From Callorhinus ursinus (Eukaryota; Chordata; Mammalia; Carnivora; Otariidae): DNA of 64,000 nt. A program made the translations under genes and the position numbers. Where the stretch lies: assembly GCF_003265705.1 (NCBI RefSeq), contig NW_020312775.1:1906270-1970269 (forward strand), given 5' to 3'. Shown here piece by piece: positions 36,450 to 48,225 of this stretch (the first letter of the stretch is position 1; each line of letters starts with the position of its first letter). Under the pieces are notes generated by a model. The model searched no databases, was not told the origin of the DNA, and was given only the letters and a program-made list of their open reading frames with translations.

Positions 36450-37375
36450 TGTTTTTAATATATCAAGTAGATATTTATCTTTGATTCAATTAATTATAGT
36501 AGAATTAATTCCCAGCATGAGCTACTGAAAAGCTTACATTTCTATATAATTTTTTAAGAAAATAAAAGTTTGATGATCTTTGTTCTAGTTATTATTTTCC
36601 CAAATTCCACTATCTCCCACTATTAGCTTTATTAATGTGAATTAATTTTTTCATTCTCCATAGAAGCACCAAAAATGGCAAAAACAACTAAAACTCGCTT
36701 TTGCTCTTATCCTTTTAGCTCATGAGCTGGTGAGATGTGGAAAAACTGTCCCGTTTTAAGGTATTCAGGTTAGGAGCAGATGCAGGTAAAAAGATCTCCT
36801 CTGGTAAAATATCTGCTGGGAAAATGTTGATGTTTCATATCCTGCAGAGAGGATGTTCAAAGTTGGTGTGATGATAGTCCAACATTACATAGCAAGGCAT
36901 TTGGGGTTCTGTTTGTTAAGCATATAAAACAACATTAACATCTCCTTCTGCTTCTTTGTGAAATGAGAATTTTTCCCTCTCATACTAAGCATGAAACAAT
37001 AGCATTGAACACGGACAAGTCTATGTTTCATACTTGTTTTGTCCATTGTTTCCACAAGGTATCTCCCAGTTATATTGATTATATTACCAGATTATCTGAT
37101 GATTAAAGCCACTAACAATCCACTCTTGAGTAGTCAACATAACAATGTTTGGTTCCTTGCAGTAACAATTAGAGAATGAAACAATTTACCATAATTAGGT
37201 ACTATCTGAAAAAAAAAGTATCCACATTAAGGGAAGTTAAAAAGACTTTTTTTCTTATGGTTAGGGACAACTGTTAACAGAGTGATTTTTTTCTGAATTA
37301 CAAAGAAAATTATTGCACTTTTAATTTGCTCATTATTACAAACATAGGAACAACAAATGGTTCTTTTTCAGAGTT
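36450..37375. other. Unique sequence without recognised features
   Basis: AT-rich, with no long open frame. Nothing recognisable was found. Confidence 0.45.
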
Positions 37376-37545
37376 TGCCCCATGTGGCTTTGGGCAAATT
37401 TCTTAGCCTTTCTCTGTTTTTGTTTCATCATCTAGAAAGCAATTATAATGGTCATACCATAAATAGATACTGATGGATAATTAATATTTGCAAAGTGCTT
37501 TGAGATCCTGGGAAAGAAAAGGCTCTACAAATAAAAATGCACAAT
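37376..37545 (+). repeat. MIR (ancient tRNA-derived SINE)
   Basis: It has the MIR core pattern: TTTGGGCAAATTTCTTAGCC near 37390, then a pyrimidine-rich block, then GCAAAGTGCTTTGAGATCC near 37490. Diverged. Confidence 0.7.
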
Positions 37546-37659
37546 GTACATGAGACATTTCTATGTATTGCAATAGGCCTATTCATACTGAATACTCAGT
37601 AGTTAAAGCCTTTTGTTTCTTATTCTTAATTTCTCTTCATCAAATAAGAACATTTTATT

Positions 37660-38090
37660 TATTTTTCATATTTATTTTTTTATTATGTTCAGTTAGCCAC
37701 TGTATAGTATATCATTAGTCATTGATGTAGTGTTCAATGATTCATTAGTTGCATATAATACCCAGTGCTCATCACAACATGTGCCCTCCTTAATACCCAT
37801 CACCCTGTTACCCCATCCTCCCTGCTCCCTCCCTTCTGAAACCCTCAGTTTGTTTCCCGGGGTCCATAGTCTCTCATGGTTTGTCTCCCTCTCTGATTTC
37901 TCCCCCTTCAGATTTCCCTCCCTTCCCCTATGGTCCTCTGTGCTATTGCTTATGTTTCACATGTGAGTGAAACCATATGATAACTGTCTTTCTCTACTTG
38001 ACTTACTTCACTTAGCATAGTCCCCACCAGTTCCATCCATGTGGATGCAAATGGTGGGTATTCATCCTTTCTGATGGCTGAATAATATTT
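37660..38090 (-). mobile_element. Short L1 3' end (copy L)
   Basis: The reversed L1 3' UTR has GATGTAGTGTTCAATGATTC near 37724 and ACCCAGTGCTCATCACAACA near 37759. The last ORF2 codons lie near 37960-38085. 5'-truncated. Confidence 0.88.
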
Positions 38091-38229
38091 GTTTAATCTT
38101 TGAGTGGTACTTTCTACTTTTGTAGTCTGTGTAGAATAAGATTGCCATTTGTTTTTGGCGTTGTTTAATCATCCAGGAGCCATACTCATAAGATTTTTTT
38201 CCTGTTTGGTTTTAGAAAGACTACCATAA

Positions 38230-38411
38230 TGGGGTGCCTAGATGGCTCAGTCAGTTGCGCCTCTGACTCTTGGTTTTAGCTCAGGTCTCATGGGTCATGA
38301 GCCCACAAGGGGGACCACACTCAGTGAGGAATCTGCTTGAAGATTTCTCCCTCTGCCCCTTCCCCCACTCAGGTATGTGTGCTTTCTCTCTAAAATAAAT
38401 ATTTTTTTAAA
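38230..38411 (+). mobile_element. SINEC
   Basis: The sense element starts GGGGTGCCTAGATGGCTCAG at 38231 and has an A-rich tail near 38392-38411. Direct repeats GAAAGACTACCATAA (38215-38229) and GGAAGGCTACCATAA (38412-38426) match at 13 of 15. Confidence 0.94.
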
Positions 38412-38944
38412 GGAAGGCTACCATAAGTAGGGCAGGGTTTCTTTTTTATCTAGACACTGCTTTGTATCCCCAATTTGGCAACTTGTCTGTCCCTGTCAAC
38501 GAGGAGCAGCTAAGGGAGGAAGAGGTAGTGGGTTCCTGAGGTTCAGCTAGATGGATTGGACAGTGGGTTCCAGATGTAGACATTCTTAGTCACAATTTGG
38601 AAAACCTGTGGGTATTGGGGGATGTGGTTAGTATGGTTGAGGATAGCTATGGAAGTGTCAGATGTTAGGTAGCTCAGTGGCCATCATTTCATATTTCTTT
38701 TTTTTATCATTTCATATTTCTGTCCAGGTATGCCCAAACCTGAAATAGGACTAGATTGAGTAACATAGTAGAGATTCAGATTGGTGACTGAGATAGTAGT
38801 TTAGACAGAAGCTTAGTGAATGAGAGCAACATGAGTATGGGGTTTGAAGGGAAAGATTTAAAGAAGAACTGCATATCAAAAAAGAGAAGGGAAAACATTT
38901 TCTTGGTGAAATGGGTCTGGGCTTTTTAAAAACATGAACATGAA

Positions 38945-39136
38945 CTTGAAGTGCTCATTATGTGCCAAACACTAAGAACTTTATAAGCTTTCTCACCTTT
39001 AATTCTCTCAAGAAGTTAATGAGTTAGATACTATCATTATCCCCACTTTATAGATGATGAAACTGAAAACTACAAGTGAAATAATTTGCCCAAAGCCACA
39101 CAGCCAGTAATTGACAGAACTAACATTTGCACTCTT
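38945..39136 (-). repeat. MIR, left part, interrupted by a SINEC
   Basis: The antisense MIR pattern is clear: GTGCTCATTATGTGCCAAAC near 38950, ATTATCCCCACTTTATAGAT near 39036, and CCACACAGCCAGTAA near 39095. The young SINE at 39137 ends the match. Confidence 0.8.
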
Positions 39137-39352
39137 TTTTTTAAAGATTTTATTTTATTTGAGAGAGAGAGAAAGAGAGTGTGTGAGAGAGAGCACGAGA
39201 GCACCAACAGGGGAGAGGCAGAGGCAGAGGGAGAGGGTGAGGCAGGCTCCCTGCTGAGTGGGGAAGCCCAAAGCGGGGTTGATCCCAGGACCCTGGGATC
39301 ATGACTTGAGCTGAAAGCAGTCGCTTAACCAACTGAGCCACCCAGGTGCCCC
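39137..39352 (-). mobile_element. Full-length SINEC inserted in a MIR
   Basis: The (GA)n tract lies near 39161-39180 and the head GAGCCACCCAGGTGCCCC at 39335-39352. The flanking repeat TTGCACTCTT/TTGAACTCTT at 39127-39136 and 39359-39368 differs at one base. Confidence 0.94.
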
Positions 39353-39368
39353 TAGCAGTTGAACTCTT

Positions 39369-40285
39369 GCAGTCTAGTTTAAGAATTCATGCATATAACT
39401 TCTATCTACTACTGATTTTTATTGTTGGTTGGTAGCAAAAGGACTTAGGAGAAAATGCAGAAGCCTTGGTGATCTTTACTGAGCTACTAAATCTCAGGGA
39501 GACAGATCTAAAACCAAACTAAACTGAATGGTGAGACTGAATCTGCTGATACTCTCTTCAATTTGAATTGGCTCAGAAGCTGGCAACAGTTTGGATTTGC
39601 AATTTGAGTCGCTACTGAACTTAGTTATGAGGAACTAAGAAAAGAAAAAATAGAGAAGCAGAAATGGGGGTAATAACTACCTCCTACTAGAATATTGGCA
39701 TTTGTGTTTGTTATTTTACATCTTCCAGTGTTATCTTCATTGAGTCAAATGGTTGTAAAACTTGTAGGTGAGCTCTAGCCTATAATACCATCCATAGAAC
39801 CATGCTGGGATGTTACCTTAGTTCACATTCTCAAATGGAATTAGAAAGTTGCTGCCTTCTAACTCAATGAATTTTTCATTATGTTTACTGTGATCTTCAA
39901 GCACTGGCTGGTCCTAATTCTCTTTAGCTAATGAGGCCAGGTAAGATCACAACCCAAATTTTCCTGGGAGAATTATATATATAACTTTTTAAAAACTTAC
40001 CTTTTACCTCTTGCATTCTTGATGATTGAGCTAGATTTATATGGTCTTCCTGAAATATAATTTATCAATTTGAACCTTCTGAAAATGGTAAACCCCCTGG
40101 AATGAAGGACATATATGTATATATAGTCTATGTAAGAATATGTATATATAGTCTATATAAATTTCTCAATTGAATTATAAAGTTGAAACCTTGAATGCTG
40201 AAATTTCTAGTATCACTACAATATCTGGAGGTGTGAAGGGAAAAGGAGAGTGGAAAAGATTTGACAGTGCTGGTGATATAGTATA
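39369..40285. other. Unique sequence without recognised features
   Basis: No gene-like frame or clear repeat. Short TATATATA tracts occur near 39975 and 40110-40155. Confidence 0.45.
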
Positions 40286-40289
40286 GGGA

Positions 40290-40525
40290 ATTGTAGGGAA
40301 ATAACATTTACTGCATGCCTACTCTATACTGGGCTTTATGCCAAATGGCTTACATATATAGTATTATCTTACAAACTGTGTGAAGGAATATTATTACTCT
40401 CACTGTATAAGTGAGAAAACTGAGGCTCAGCAAAGTTAAATAATTTGCTCAAGGTCATACTGCTGGTTAATAAGTGGTCAAGTCAGGATGTGAATTCAGA
40501 TCAGTTGACAGTAAAGTGTAATGCT
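40290..40525 (-). repeat. MIR (well preserved)
   Basis: Antisense MIR: TAACATTTACTGCATGCCTA near 40303, GAGAAAACTGAGGCTCAGCA near 40413, TTGCTCAAGGTCATACTGCT near 40445. Confidence 0.85.
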
Positions 40526-40727
40526 ACAATTGTTTGTCACATTCCTTTTTTTGTTAATTATTCTTTTCTATGGCCTAGTCTCAACTGAAAATTACAACAA
40601 ACATGGATGTTGTTTATTTTATTTAATTTGTGCTACAATAGCTAGAATCTATTTTTGAGCCTGGTTAAATAATGAAAATGATGATTCTAATGTTAATAAT
40701 AATTAAAATGTTAGTAATAAAAATAAA

Positions 40728-40975
40728 CACATTTAGTGAGCAGTAGTAGATGCCCAACAGCATGCCACGTACTTTACATTGATTATTTCATTTTTCTTTA
40801 CAACAAACATCATGAGATAGGTAACAGTGAATATCCCTATTGAGGAAACAAACTCAGAAAGGCTAACTGACTTGTCTATGATTACACAGCTGGGGAGTGT
40901 CAATGCCAGGATAAAAATATTCAGGTCTGTCTCACTATAAAGCCCAAGTTCTTTGCTACTACCTCTTCAGGCTCT
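40728..40975 (-). repeat. MIR
   Basis: Antisense MIR: CACATTTAGTGAGCAGTAG near 40729, GAGGAAACAAACTCAGAAAG near 40842, ATTACACAGCTGGGGAGTG near 40881. Confidence 0.8.
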
Positions 40976-42586
40976 TCTAAATTATTTTTGAATTAACTTC
41001 ATAGTAAGTTAAAGTCTGGACTTCAAGTATTTCTATGTGGCATTGTCTTCTCTGAGGGCTTTTAACCTGTACTCTGTTAGAATGAGAAATGATGCCTCAG
41101 CCTATAAGTTAGGCCTATTTTAGGATCCATAATGAAGCACTATGAGCTAAGTCATAGTTCTTTTTCTTTCTTAATCCTTAAGTATAACTCACTTCTACTT
41201 TAAAGTTTTGGTATCCCTAGCACTGAGCTCAGTGTCTTACACATCTGGGTTGCTTGATGCTTATTTGCTGGTTATGCAAGCTTTAGACTGGGACGTCCAG
41301 GAATTGAATTGAGATGGGAAGGTGGTCCTGATGACTTTTTTTTTTAAATAAATCTTAGTGTGAAAAGTGGAAAAAAATTAATAAGGGGCTCTGAAGTAGG
41401 ACAGAAGCAGTAAGAGGAATTTGTCAAAAGTTTATTAAAATTAGTGGAAAAAAGGCCCTTATTAAAATCCACAAAGCTGCTTGCTGTCTTGCATAAATGA
41501 AGTTTAAAGGTTTCTGTTTCATGTGGCAATTCAAACTGCTTTCCTTTAAGTAGGCACAGCAATGCCTCTCCGTTCTAAAAGTTGGGCTGCTCTCTGCCCT
41601 TTTAAAAATGGAGGGGACTGAAAATCCATTACTTTGGAAATTAAGAGCTTATACTTGGTATTCATGCTAAGGAGATCAGAGGTCAAGAGGAAGCCAGTGG
41701 GAAAATATTTCAGTCACCCATAAAGCTGCAGGCAAGCTGAGGCTTTGGGAATGGTTTATTGAAGGTTTGGTCACTAGTTAATAAGTTCCTGAGACAAGAA
41801 TAATTAATGTTGTCTTGGCTGTTACTTATGTAATAATTTCCTGTTCAAAAGACCTGTGCCATGAAAAACATGGGCTACATTAAAGGTTGCAATCTGACTT
41901 AACAAAACAAGCTGGTAATGGAACTGTCAATAACAGACACAGGCAAATATGCTACAGCTTGAGTCAGGCTGGAGCCAGGCTGCCTGCATGCTGTTCCCTT
42001 CTACAGATGGGGCAGCACTTGGTAAAGCTGACATGGATTTGGAATTTAAAGCTACATGGTGATTTCAGTATTTCATTTTCCTGCGAATCAATAAGGATGA
42101 TTCAAAACCAAACCAGATGGCCATGCAGCTACTGTGGAATATCATCTATAGGCCAACCTTTTATTTTTCTTCAGAGCATTACCTCTTACAACAACTTTAA
42201 TTTCCAAAGTGTCTTAAATGAAGCAAAACACACTTCATTGGGAGAGTCTATAATATACTTCTTTTTCTTAACAACTGCCTTTAGGATTTCAGGAAGATCT
42301 AATGCCTCTTAGAACTCAGAAAGCCAGTATGCACATTCAAAGTCTAAAAGAATGTGAAGCAGCTTGATAATCATCAGGAGTGGGTTGGGAGGGGGATGTT
42401 GTTGGGATTCCACTTTGTTGTCTGTTTTTTCATTTGATTTTGTCTTTGACTAAAACACTACAGGAAGAAGCATAATGATGATAATTATAGAACTGGAAAA
42501 AGAGAGTCTAGCAGGCCTAACAGCCTCTAAAAGTCTATTTCAGAAGTTTGTAGAACAGAAACTTCCTAACTCTAGACAGACTTATG

Positions 42587-42633
<47 letters not shown>

Positions 42634-42719
42634 GATTTAAACACTCTTTCATCTTAGAGATCTTTATGCTTCTCAACTGAATCTCTAACTGCTAGTAAAG
42701 TGGTCCTTTTTTTGCCTGT
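40976..42719. other. Unique sequence with one (TG)n tract
   Basis: No supported gene. The longest open frames (41887-42312 and others) have no recognisable domain, conserved start context or neighbour support. The (TG)n at 42586-42632 is listed separately. Confidence 0.45.
42586..42632. repeat. (TG)n microsatellite
   Basis: About 23 uninterrupted TG units, likely to be length-polymorphic. Confidence 0.95.
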
Positions 42720-42724
42720 TCCCT

Positions 42725-43285
42725 TCCTTATTTTAGCTTTTTATTTTGAAATAATTTTACATTTATAAAAAAATAGTAAAAATAGTAGAGAAAGTTCTTG
42801 TATACCTTTCACCTAGCTTCCTCTCATGTTAACACCTTATATAACCATGGTGAATTTATCAAAACTAAAAAATTAACATTGGTACATTACTATTAACCAA
42901 GCTGTAGACTTTATTTGGATTTCACCAGTCTTCCTGTCAATGTCATTTTTCCATTCAGGATGCATTCTAAGATTTCATATTTTATTTATTCATCATGTCT
43001 CCTTAGTTTCCTACAATCTGTGGCTTTTTTTTGTCTTTTCTTGTTTTTTTATGACAGACACTTTTTTTATAACCTTGTTTTTTCCTTTTTATTTAAAAAA
43101 TTATAAAATTTATGCTGATGGTTAAAAAATTCAAATGCTAGAAGGTATACATAGAAAACTCCTTTCCTCAGTCCCACTCCCAGGAATCTGGGTATGGTTC
43201 TAGAAACTATTCTCTCGATAGAAGCATAGTTTTCATTTAAAAAACACATCCACATTTTCTGGATGCCTTTCCACATGAGCATGTT
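42725..43285 (-). repeat. Ancient LINE-type 3' UTR fragments
   Basis: The blocks TAGAGAAAGTTCTTGTATAC (42787-42806) and GATTTCACCAGTCTTCCTGT near 42920 resemble reversed L1M/ME 3' UTRs. The part after 43085 looks like a second old fragment. The family assignment is tentative. Confidence 0.45.
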
Positions 43286-43299
43286 CAGATTTCCTTGTT

Positions 43300-44870
43300 T
43301 CTTTTAAGATGAGATAAATGGATTTAACCAGTTGCTTACGGATGGACATTCCGATCGATCCCAGCCCGCCACACACTGCATCTTCACAGGCTGGCACACC
43401 CGGTGGGAGTCGGGAGGACAGGGATTAGACCTCTGGGAGCGGTATGGCTGGCCTGGCCGGTGGCCTCGAAGACTCAGGAACTCTTCACTAGCACAGGGAC
43501 AAGGTCATTCCTGCAGCAGCCCTGAACCAACTAGCCAGTCACACACAAATGTTGTCTCAGACGGGTGCAGGGTTAGCTTACACATAAAGAAGGCAACTGT
43601 CCTGTCACGTCGAGGAAGTAATTGAAGTAAACTCAGCAAATGGCAAAATGAAAAGAAATGGTGTCAGAACAAGCTCTTCTATTCATTTGATATCAATAAA
43701 GTGGTTCAAAATAAACCGGAAGACCATGGCAGGGTCTAGCTGTGTTAATGATGAAATGTGATATTCACTGTTTAGATTCAGCAGCTGGACAAATTTCAGC
43801 TCCCTTAGTAAGAGGGAAGATGAAAACCAGGACCAATCAGAACTTGGGTAGGACTGTTACCTTTTCCTTCACATCTGCATCATGGTGTTCAGCTAAAGCT
43901 CTCATTTTCTGGGCACATTCTTCTCCATATAACAGGAAAAACAGGGAACCTTTAGGGAAAGTAGGCTGAATAGCTAAACAGCCTTCTTTTTCGAGGCAGT
44001 TATTTATATTCTGAGAGAGTGTAAGAACTCGAAGAAGAATTTCCTTTGCTACGTGGCTGTCATAAAGGGAAAGGAATGAGGAGTCCACTTGGGCACCAAG
44101 TAGTCCATCTGCCATGGCTGGATTTTCAGACAAATTCATAAGCCGTTTCAAAACTTGAACCTTGGTACTTCCATTCCCTGTAAGCAGCACGTGGAACAGG
44201 TCTGTGATGTACTTGCTAAGCATGTGCTGGTGGTCATTGGTAACTGTCATGTTGGTCAACAATCTCAGCCCAGCCAGCTGTACAGCAGAGTCTAGGGGCC
44301 CAGAGAGGACATCCTTGCAGACTTGACTGATGTAAGCCTTTATCTTGACTTGATTGTCAACATTCACACTCAGGTTATTCAATGCATTTAGAGCTTTCTC
44401 TTTAATACTGTGGTTGGGATTATTGATTTTGCTTCCAATGATTGGAATACCACACAATTCACGAATAATGACTTGGTTAGCTGAAAAGGCTGCATTGTTA
44501 CCCAGAGTGACCAAAGGTCTTTCAGTAATTAATTACAGGATCATCAATTGACTCAAGCAGGTAGAGGAGTTTCTGGAGCTGGTCAATGTTTAGGACATCA
44601 TCATATGAGCCATTGGTTAAGTCTTCTGTGGAGCACGAGGGGCGCAGCCGAAGCCCACGGCCGCCTTGCCACTGGCCCCGCGTCAGCTTGTAAATGCAGT
44701 AGCAGGCGCCGGCCCCGAGGACCAGGCCCGTCGCCACCCAACCCACCGCCCGGGCGTCGCCCATGCTGGTGCTGGGGCTGGGGCGCAGCGCGGGGCCCGG
44801 CGCGGGAGGCACCGGAGCAAGCGGATCCTGCTGCCATCCAAGCGCTAGCCCGCGGAGGAGCTATGACAGA
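43300..44870 (-). pseudogene. ARMC10: Processed retrocopy of ARMC10 (mitochondrial outer-membrane armadillo protein)
   Basis: Two overlapping-frame pieces together give nearly the whole ARMC10 protein. The N-terminal piece starts MGDARAVGWVATGLVLGAG at 44764, with one hydrophobic anchor segment and then GSYDDVLNIDQLQKLLYLLE. The second piece (44514-43837, 225 codons) carries the armadillo-repeat part, with blocks NALNNLSVNVDNQVK, LLTNMTVTNDHQHMLSKY, VDSSFLSLYDSHVAKEILLR and GSLFFLLYGEECAQKMRAL, ending normally at PKF-stop. A small insertion near 44525-44535 shifts the frame between them, turning the expected IIERA junction into INY-stop. All coding parts are contiguous, with no introns, so this is an mRNA copy. 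The short segment between the anchor and GSYDDV fits a splice form lacking an alternative exon. About 540 bases of 3' UTR-like DNA reach about 43300. No convincing A-tail or target repeat was found. ARMC10 normally sits in the mitochondrial outer membrane and affects mitochondrial dynamics. Confidence 0.9.
44640..44860. promoter_or_regulatory. CpG-rich 5' end of the ARMC10 retrocopy
   Basis: The 5' UTR and first codons are GC-rich with many CpG dinucleotides (for example GGGGCGCAGCGCGGGGCCCG at 44780-44799) in an otherwise AT-rich region. It comes from the parent gene's first exon. Retained CpGs suggest either a recent insertion or little germline methylation. Confidence 0.6.
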
Positions 44871-44874
44871 CACT

Positions 44875-45475
44875 TTTGAAGAGTAGTGACTGAGCAGGAT
44901 AATTTGTAAAATGGCCAATTTGAAATTTAGCTGATGATTTCCATGATTGAATTGCAGTTATGGATTTGGTGGAAGAATACTACAGAAGTGATGTGCCCTT
45001 TTTTATTCACATCATATCAGATTATACATGATATCAACTTATCACTCATGTTAACCTTGATCAGGTTCCCTTCTTTTTAAAAATGTACCTGTATAGTGGG
45101 TTGCTTAGGAGTGTGGCTAAGAGACTAGACAAAGTACAAAAAGTTTCTATCTCAATGCCTGACACTCAGTAAATATTCATTCATCCATTCATTCAGTAGC
45201 AATTATTTATCGAGTCAGCCAATGCAACCAATGTATCAAGGCTGTTCATACATTTATCTATTCAGGAAACAAATATTTATTAAATGGTAATTATATGTAA
45301 GGATGAGACTACAACAAGGGAAGTGAGGGATTTGCCTTGGATGCAAAATTTAAATGTAGCAATAAACACGAGCTAGTCAAAATGAGAGTAGTCTATTATT
45401 TGAACATCTTACTTATTATTAATGGCTAATAATAAGTAAGTTACATCAACCTTGATAAAGTTGGCATTTGTCAGA
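44875..45475. other. Intergenic sequence, possibly old L2/MIR pieces
   Basis: Near 45165-45280, TCAGTAAATATTCATTCATC and AAATATTTATTAAATGG resemble old LINE2/MIR tails, but too weakly for a firm call. No gene seen. Confidence 0.35.
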
Positions 45476-45477
45476 TC

Positions 45478-45690
45478 TTTGTCACTTAGAATCTGTATGA
45501 CCTTGGTTAGCCATTTAACCAAGTCTCAGTTTCCACAAGCTTAAAATGGCAACAATGATAGTACCTACCTCATGAGGTTTCTGTGAAGATCAAACAAGAT
45601 CTTATATAAAAATATATAATATATAATATGATCAGTGTAGGACCTGACAGTAATTATTCAACTATAGGTGATTGTTATTTTATCAAAACT
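45478..45690 (+). repeat. MIR
   Basis: The sense MIR core is present: TATGACCTTGGTTAGCCATT near 45496, TCTCAGTTTCCACAAGC near 45524, GTACCTACCTCATGAGG near 45561. Confidence 0.82.
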
Positions 45691-45872
45691 CCCCAAAACA
45701 GTTAATTTGACCTCTCTTCTATTGTTTATAAGATTCTATCTTGTCTTGTTCACTAGTGAAATTAATCAGGTAATTCACCTTACCAACTGAGAATATCCAT
45801 GCAACAACCACCACTGCCAAAAACACAGCCACCAATCTGTCATATAATAAATGTTTAAAATGTAGTAGCTTC

Positions 45873-45903
<31 letters not shown>

Positions 45904-45918
45904 GTTATTATTATTATA
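45873..45918. repeat. (TTA)n microsatellite
   Basis: About 14 TTA/TTG units with one interruption. Its reverse reading gives a false polyasparagine frame. Confidence 0.95.
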
Positions 45919-45989
45919 ATTGCCTAGGAGGGTGAAATGGATCCCAACTACAGGCACTTCAAGAGACTTCCCTTAGGAATTATCAAGAA

Positions 45990-46730
45990 TTGTGTGTCTG
46001 AGATTTTACCCTCCTTGCAAGGTGCTATAGTTTCATATATACTGTTAAAAGACACAAAATTCCTGGGTCAGAGACAAAGGATTTTATTACTCACAGCAAT
46101 GGTGGTGGTCAGAATACCAACATTTTCTTGCACCAGTTTCTTAAGCCCCAGTTCCCTCAGGGCAATATAAAGAGGGTTAGGTAATATCTGCACATATAGT
46201 GGATTGGTTGCAGGAGAGGAATCCCGAGTTTAGGGAACTCAAATCTTTTAAAATTGGCAGTAAGTATATATTACCTTTGTTTCAGAGGGAGACACTAGCT
46301 AGCAGTTTTTTAGAAGACCTCAAATCATGTATGGCCTGAGATTGACCTGGTATTGTTCCCAGGGGATATTGACCTTCCCATCTTGTGTGTGGGCTCTGCG
46401 TGGAACAGCTGGGAGCTGCTAATGGTCAGAGAGATCCAGACTCAGTATTACTTCTTTAGCTTCACCCTGATGTTGCTATGGCAATGTTCCACTCTTAGTG
46501 GGGCCAACCTACGGACCAGGCTTATCGGGTATCTCCTCCCCATGGACTACAATGTCAGTGACTACCTTCTACTCCTACACCTTCTCTTAGGGTGCTGTCC
46601 TATGTAAGCAGTTCACTATTTTATCTATGTGGAAGTCTGGCACCACAGACCTATAGAAGTCTCCTCTTCAGTTGAACCGTCGTTTTGAATGTATACAACA
46701 CATGCTGTTGTGCTTATCTGGCTGCAGATG
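45990..46730 (-). repeat. Possible old LTR (ERV-related)
   Basis: The order GTCTGAGATTTTACCC (45995-46010), then GGGTCAGAGACAAAGGATTTT (about 46064-46084, reversed poly(A)-signal region) and a long moderately GC-rich body resembles a reversed mammalian LTR. No TG...CA ends or target repeat were confirmed, and the family is not recognised. Confidence 0.35.
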
Positions 46731-47224
46731 CATATCATGAGATACAGGATCACAAGTGAGAATACTAGAACAGTCATTTATAAAGGCAGTTTCATTTATT
46801 TCACTGGTTTAATTCACAGACCAATAACACATTTTTAATTTTGGACTAAGCTTAATAGCTATGGTCTTAACTCAGAGGCTAAATCCCATTGAAAGTTAAA
46901 ATTAAATCAGTTTGCTTATTTCTTAGTTACACAAAGGGGAAAGAATAACATATGTTGAGTACATTCTTTCCAGCGAGCATATATATCTTTGAAGACCCAC
47001 TGACTATCTGCAGTATGGAAACAGTGACAAGCCTGAACCAGTCATTCTCAGGATAAAAAGAAGCACAGATACTTGGCCAGTTTTTCAGAAAGAAGAGCAA
47101 AGACACTGGAAATGGCTTTTTTCCTATTCCCTTGAAGAAGGGCAAAGAGCAGAGTGTTTTTGTAGTGGTGGACAAAGACACCTTCAGCCTGTAGCTAATG
47201 ATAAAATAAAACTACCATTACAGA
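46731..47224. other. Unique sequence without recognised features
   Basis: No supported gene. The open frame 47181-46927 on the minus strand has no known domain. Confidence 0.4.
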
Positions 47225-47228
47225 CTCT

Positions 47229-47426
47229 TTTTTTTTTTTAAAGAGAGAGAGTGTGTATGCACACAAGCAGAGGGGAAGGGCGAGGGAGAAGGAGAGAGAG
47301 AATCTTAATCAGGCTCCACACCCAGCATGGAGACCAATGCGGGGCTCCATCTTGTGACCCTGAGATCATGACCTGAGCTGAAATCAAGAGTTGATGTTTA
47401 ACTGACTGAACCACCCAGGGGCCGCC
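47229..47426 (-). mobile_element. SINEC (older copy)
   Basis: The poly(T)/(GA)n end is at 47229-47252 and the head ACTGAACCACCCAGGGGCC at 47406-47424. It is more diverged than the other SINEs. The flanking repeat is not clear. Confidence 0.88.
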
Positions 47427-47434
47427 AGATTTTT

Positions 47435-47600
47435 AATATTACTTACTTGTAGCATCTTAAAATAGGAGGAGACTGTAGAGCTCATTAGGCACAATCTGCT
47501 TCTTTTTACAGAAGATAAGGTTCAGAGAACTTATTTGCAAAGTTCACAAAAATAAAACTGCCTGAACCAGTATTTATACTTGTTTCTTAATGCTATAGTG
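47435..47600. repeat. Probable MIR fragment
   Basis: Weak match to the MIR core (TTACAGAAGATAAGGTTCAG near 47507, GTTCACAAAAATAAAACTGC near 47541). Confidence 0.4.
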
Positions 47601-47849
47601 CTAATTAGTTTATGATAGGTGCTCCATAAATAATTACTGAAAGAATAAGAATGATTGAAATGCCCTACCATATATTAACCTTCCTATGTGAATGATTCTT
47701 GTTTTAATAAGCTTCATATTAAGTATAATATGCATACTGAAAAATTCATGAATCTTTAGTGTATAGCTAGGGTTGTGAATTCTTAGCAAAATTAACATAC
47801 AAAACTACTACTGAAATAAAAATCATTCATTACTAATATCTTAGCTGAT

Positions 47850-48215
47850 GTCCCCTCTCAGTCACTACTCTTTCTCCCCAAATCATTATTCTGACATATT
47901 CCAATTGATTAGTTTTGCCAGTTATTTTTGAAATTCATTGAAATAAATAATATATACCCTTGTATCTGGCTTTTTTAGTCAAATATTATCTGAGAGATTT
48001 AACTATATTATTGTGTGTAGCTATAATTTGTTCTCTTCACTGTATAGTGTTTTACCATATGACTATGCCACAATTCACTTATCCACTCTAGTATTTATAG
48101 CTATTTGGGTTGTTTCCAGATTTTATCTCATGAACATTCTTGTGCATGTCTTTGCTGCACATATGCATTTCTTTGGTACACACATAGATATATATAACAA
48201 AGAGTGGACTTGCTA
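47850..48215 (-). repeat. Ancient L1 3' region
   Basis: The reversed L1M-like ORF2 C-terminus/3' UTR pattern is present: ACCATATGACTATGCCACAATTC near 48053, GGTTGTTTCCAGATTTTATC near 48108, and TTCTTGTGCATGTCTTTGC near 48137. The SINE at 48226 lies at its end. Confidence 0.55.
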
Positions 48216-48225
48216 ATGTACCAAA

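Noticed and set aside
41887..42312. 141-codon frame on the plus strand in unique sequence
   Set aside because: No recognisable domain or compositional evidence of coding. The length is within chance for this composition.
43300..44870. The possibility that this is the functional ARMC10 gene rather than a copy
   Set aside because: All coding parts are contiguous without introns and a frameshift separates the anchor from the armadillo part.
44548..44886. 112-codon plus-strand frame, proline/arginine-rich
   Set aside because: Antisense reading of the GC-rich ARMC10 retrocopy 5' end.
45775..45957. Frame with a polyasparagine run on the minus strand
   Set aside because: It is the translation of the (TTA)n microsatellite.
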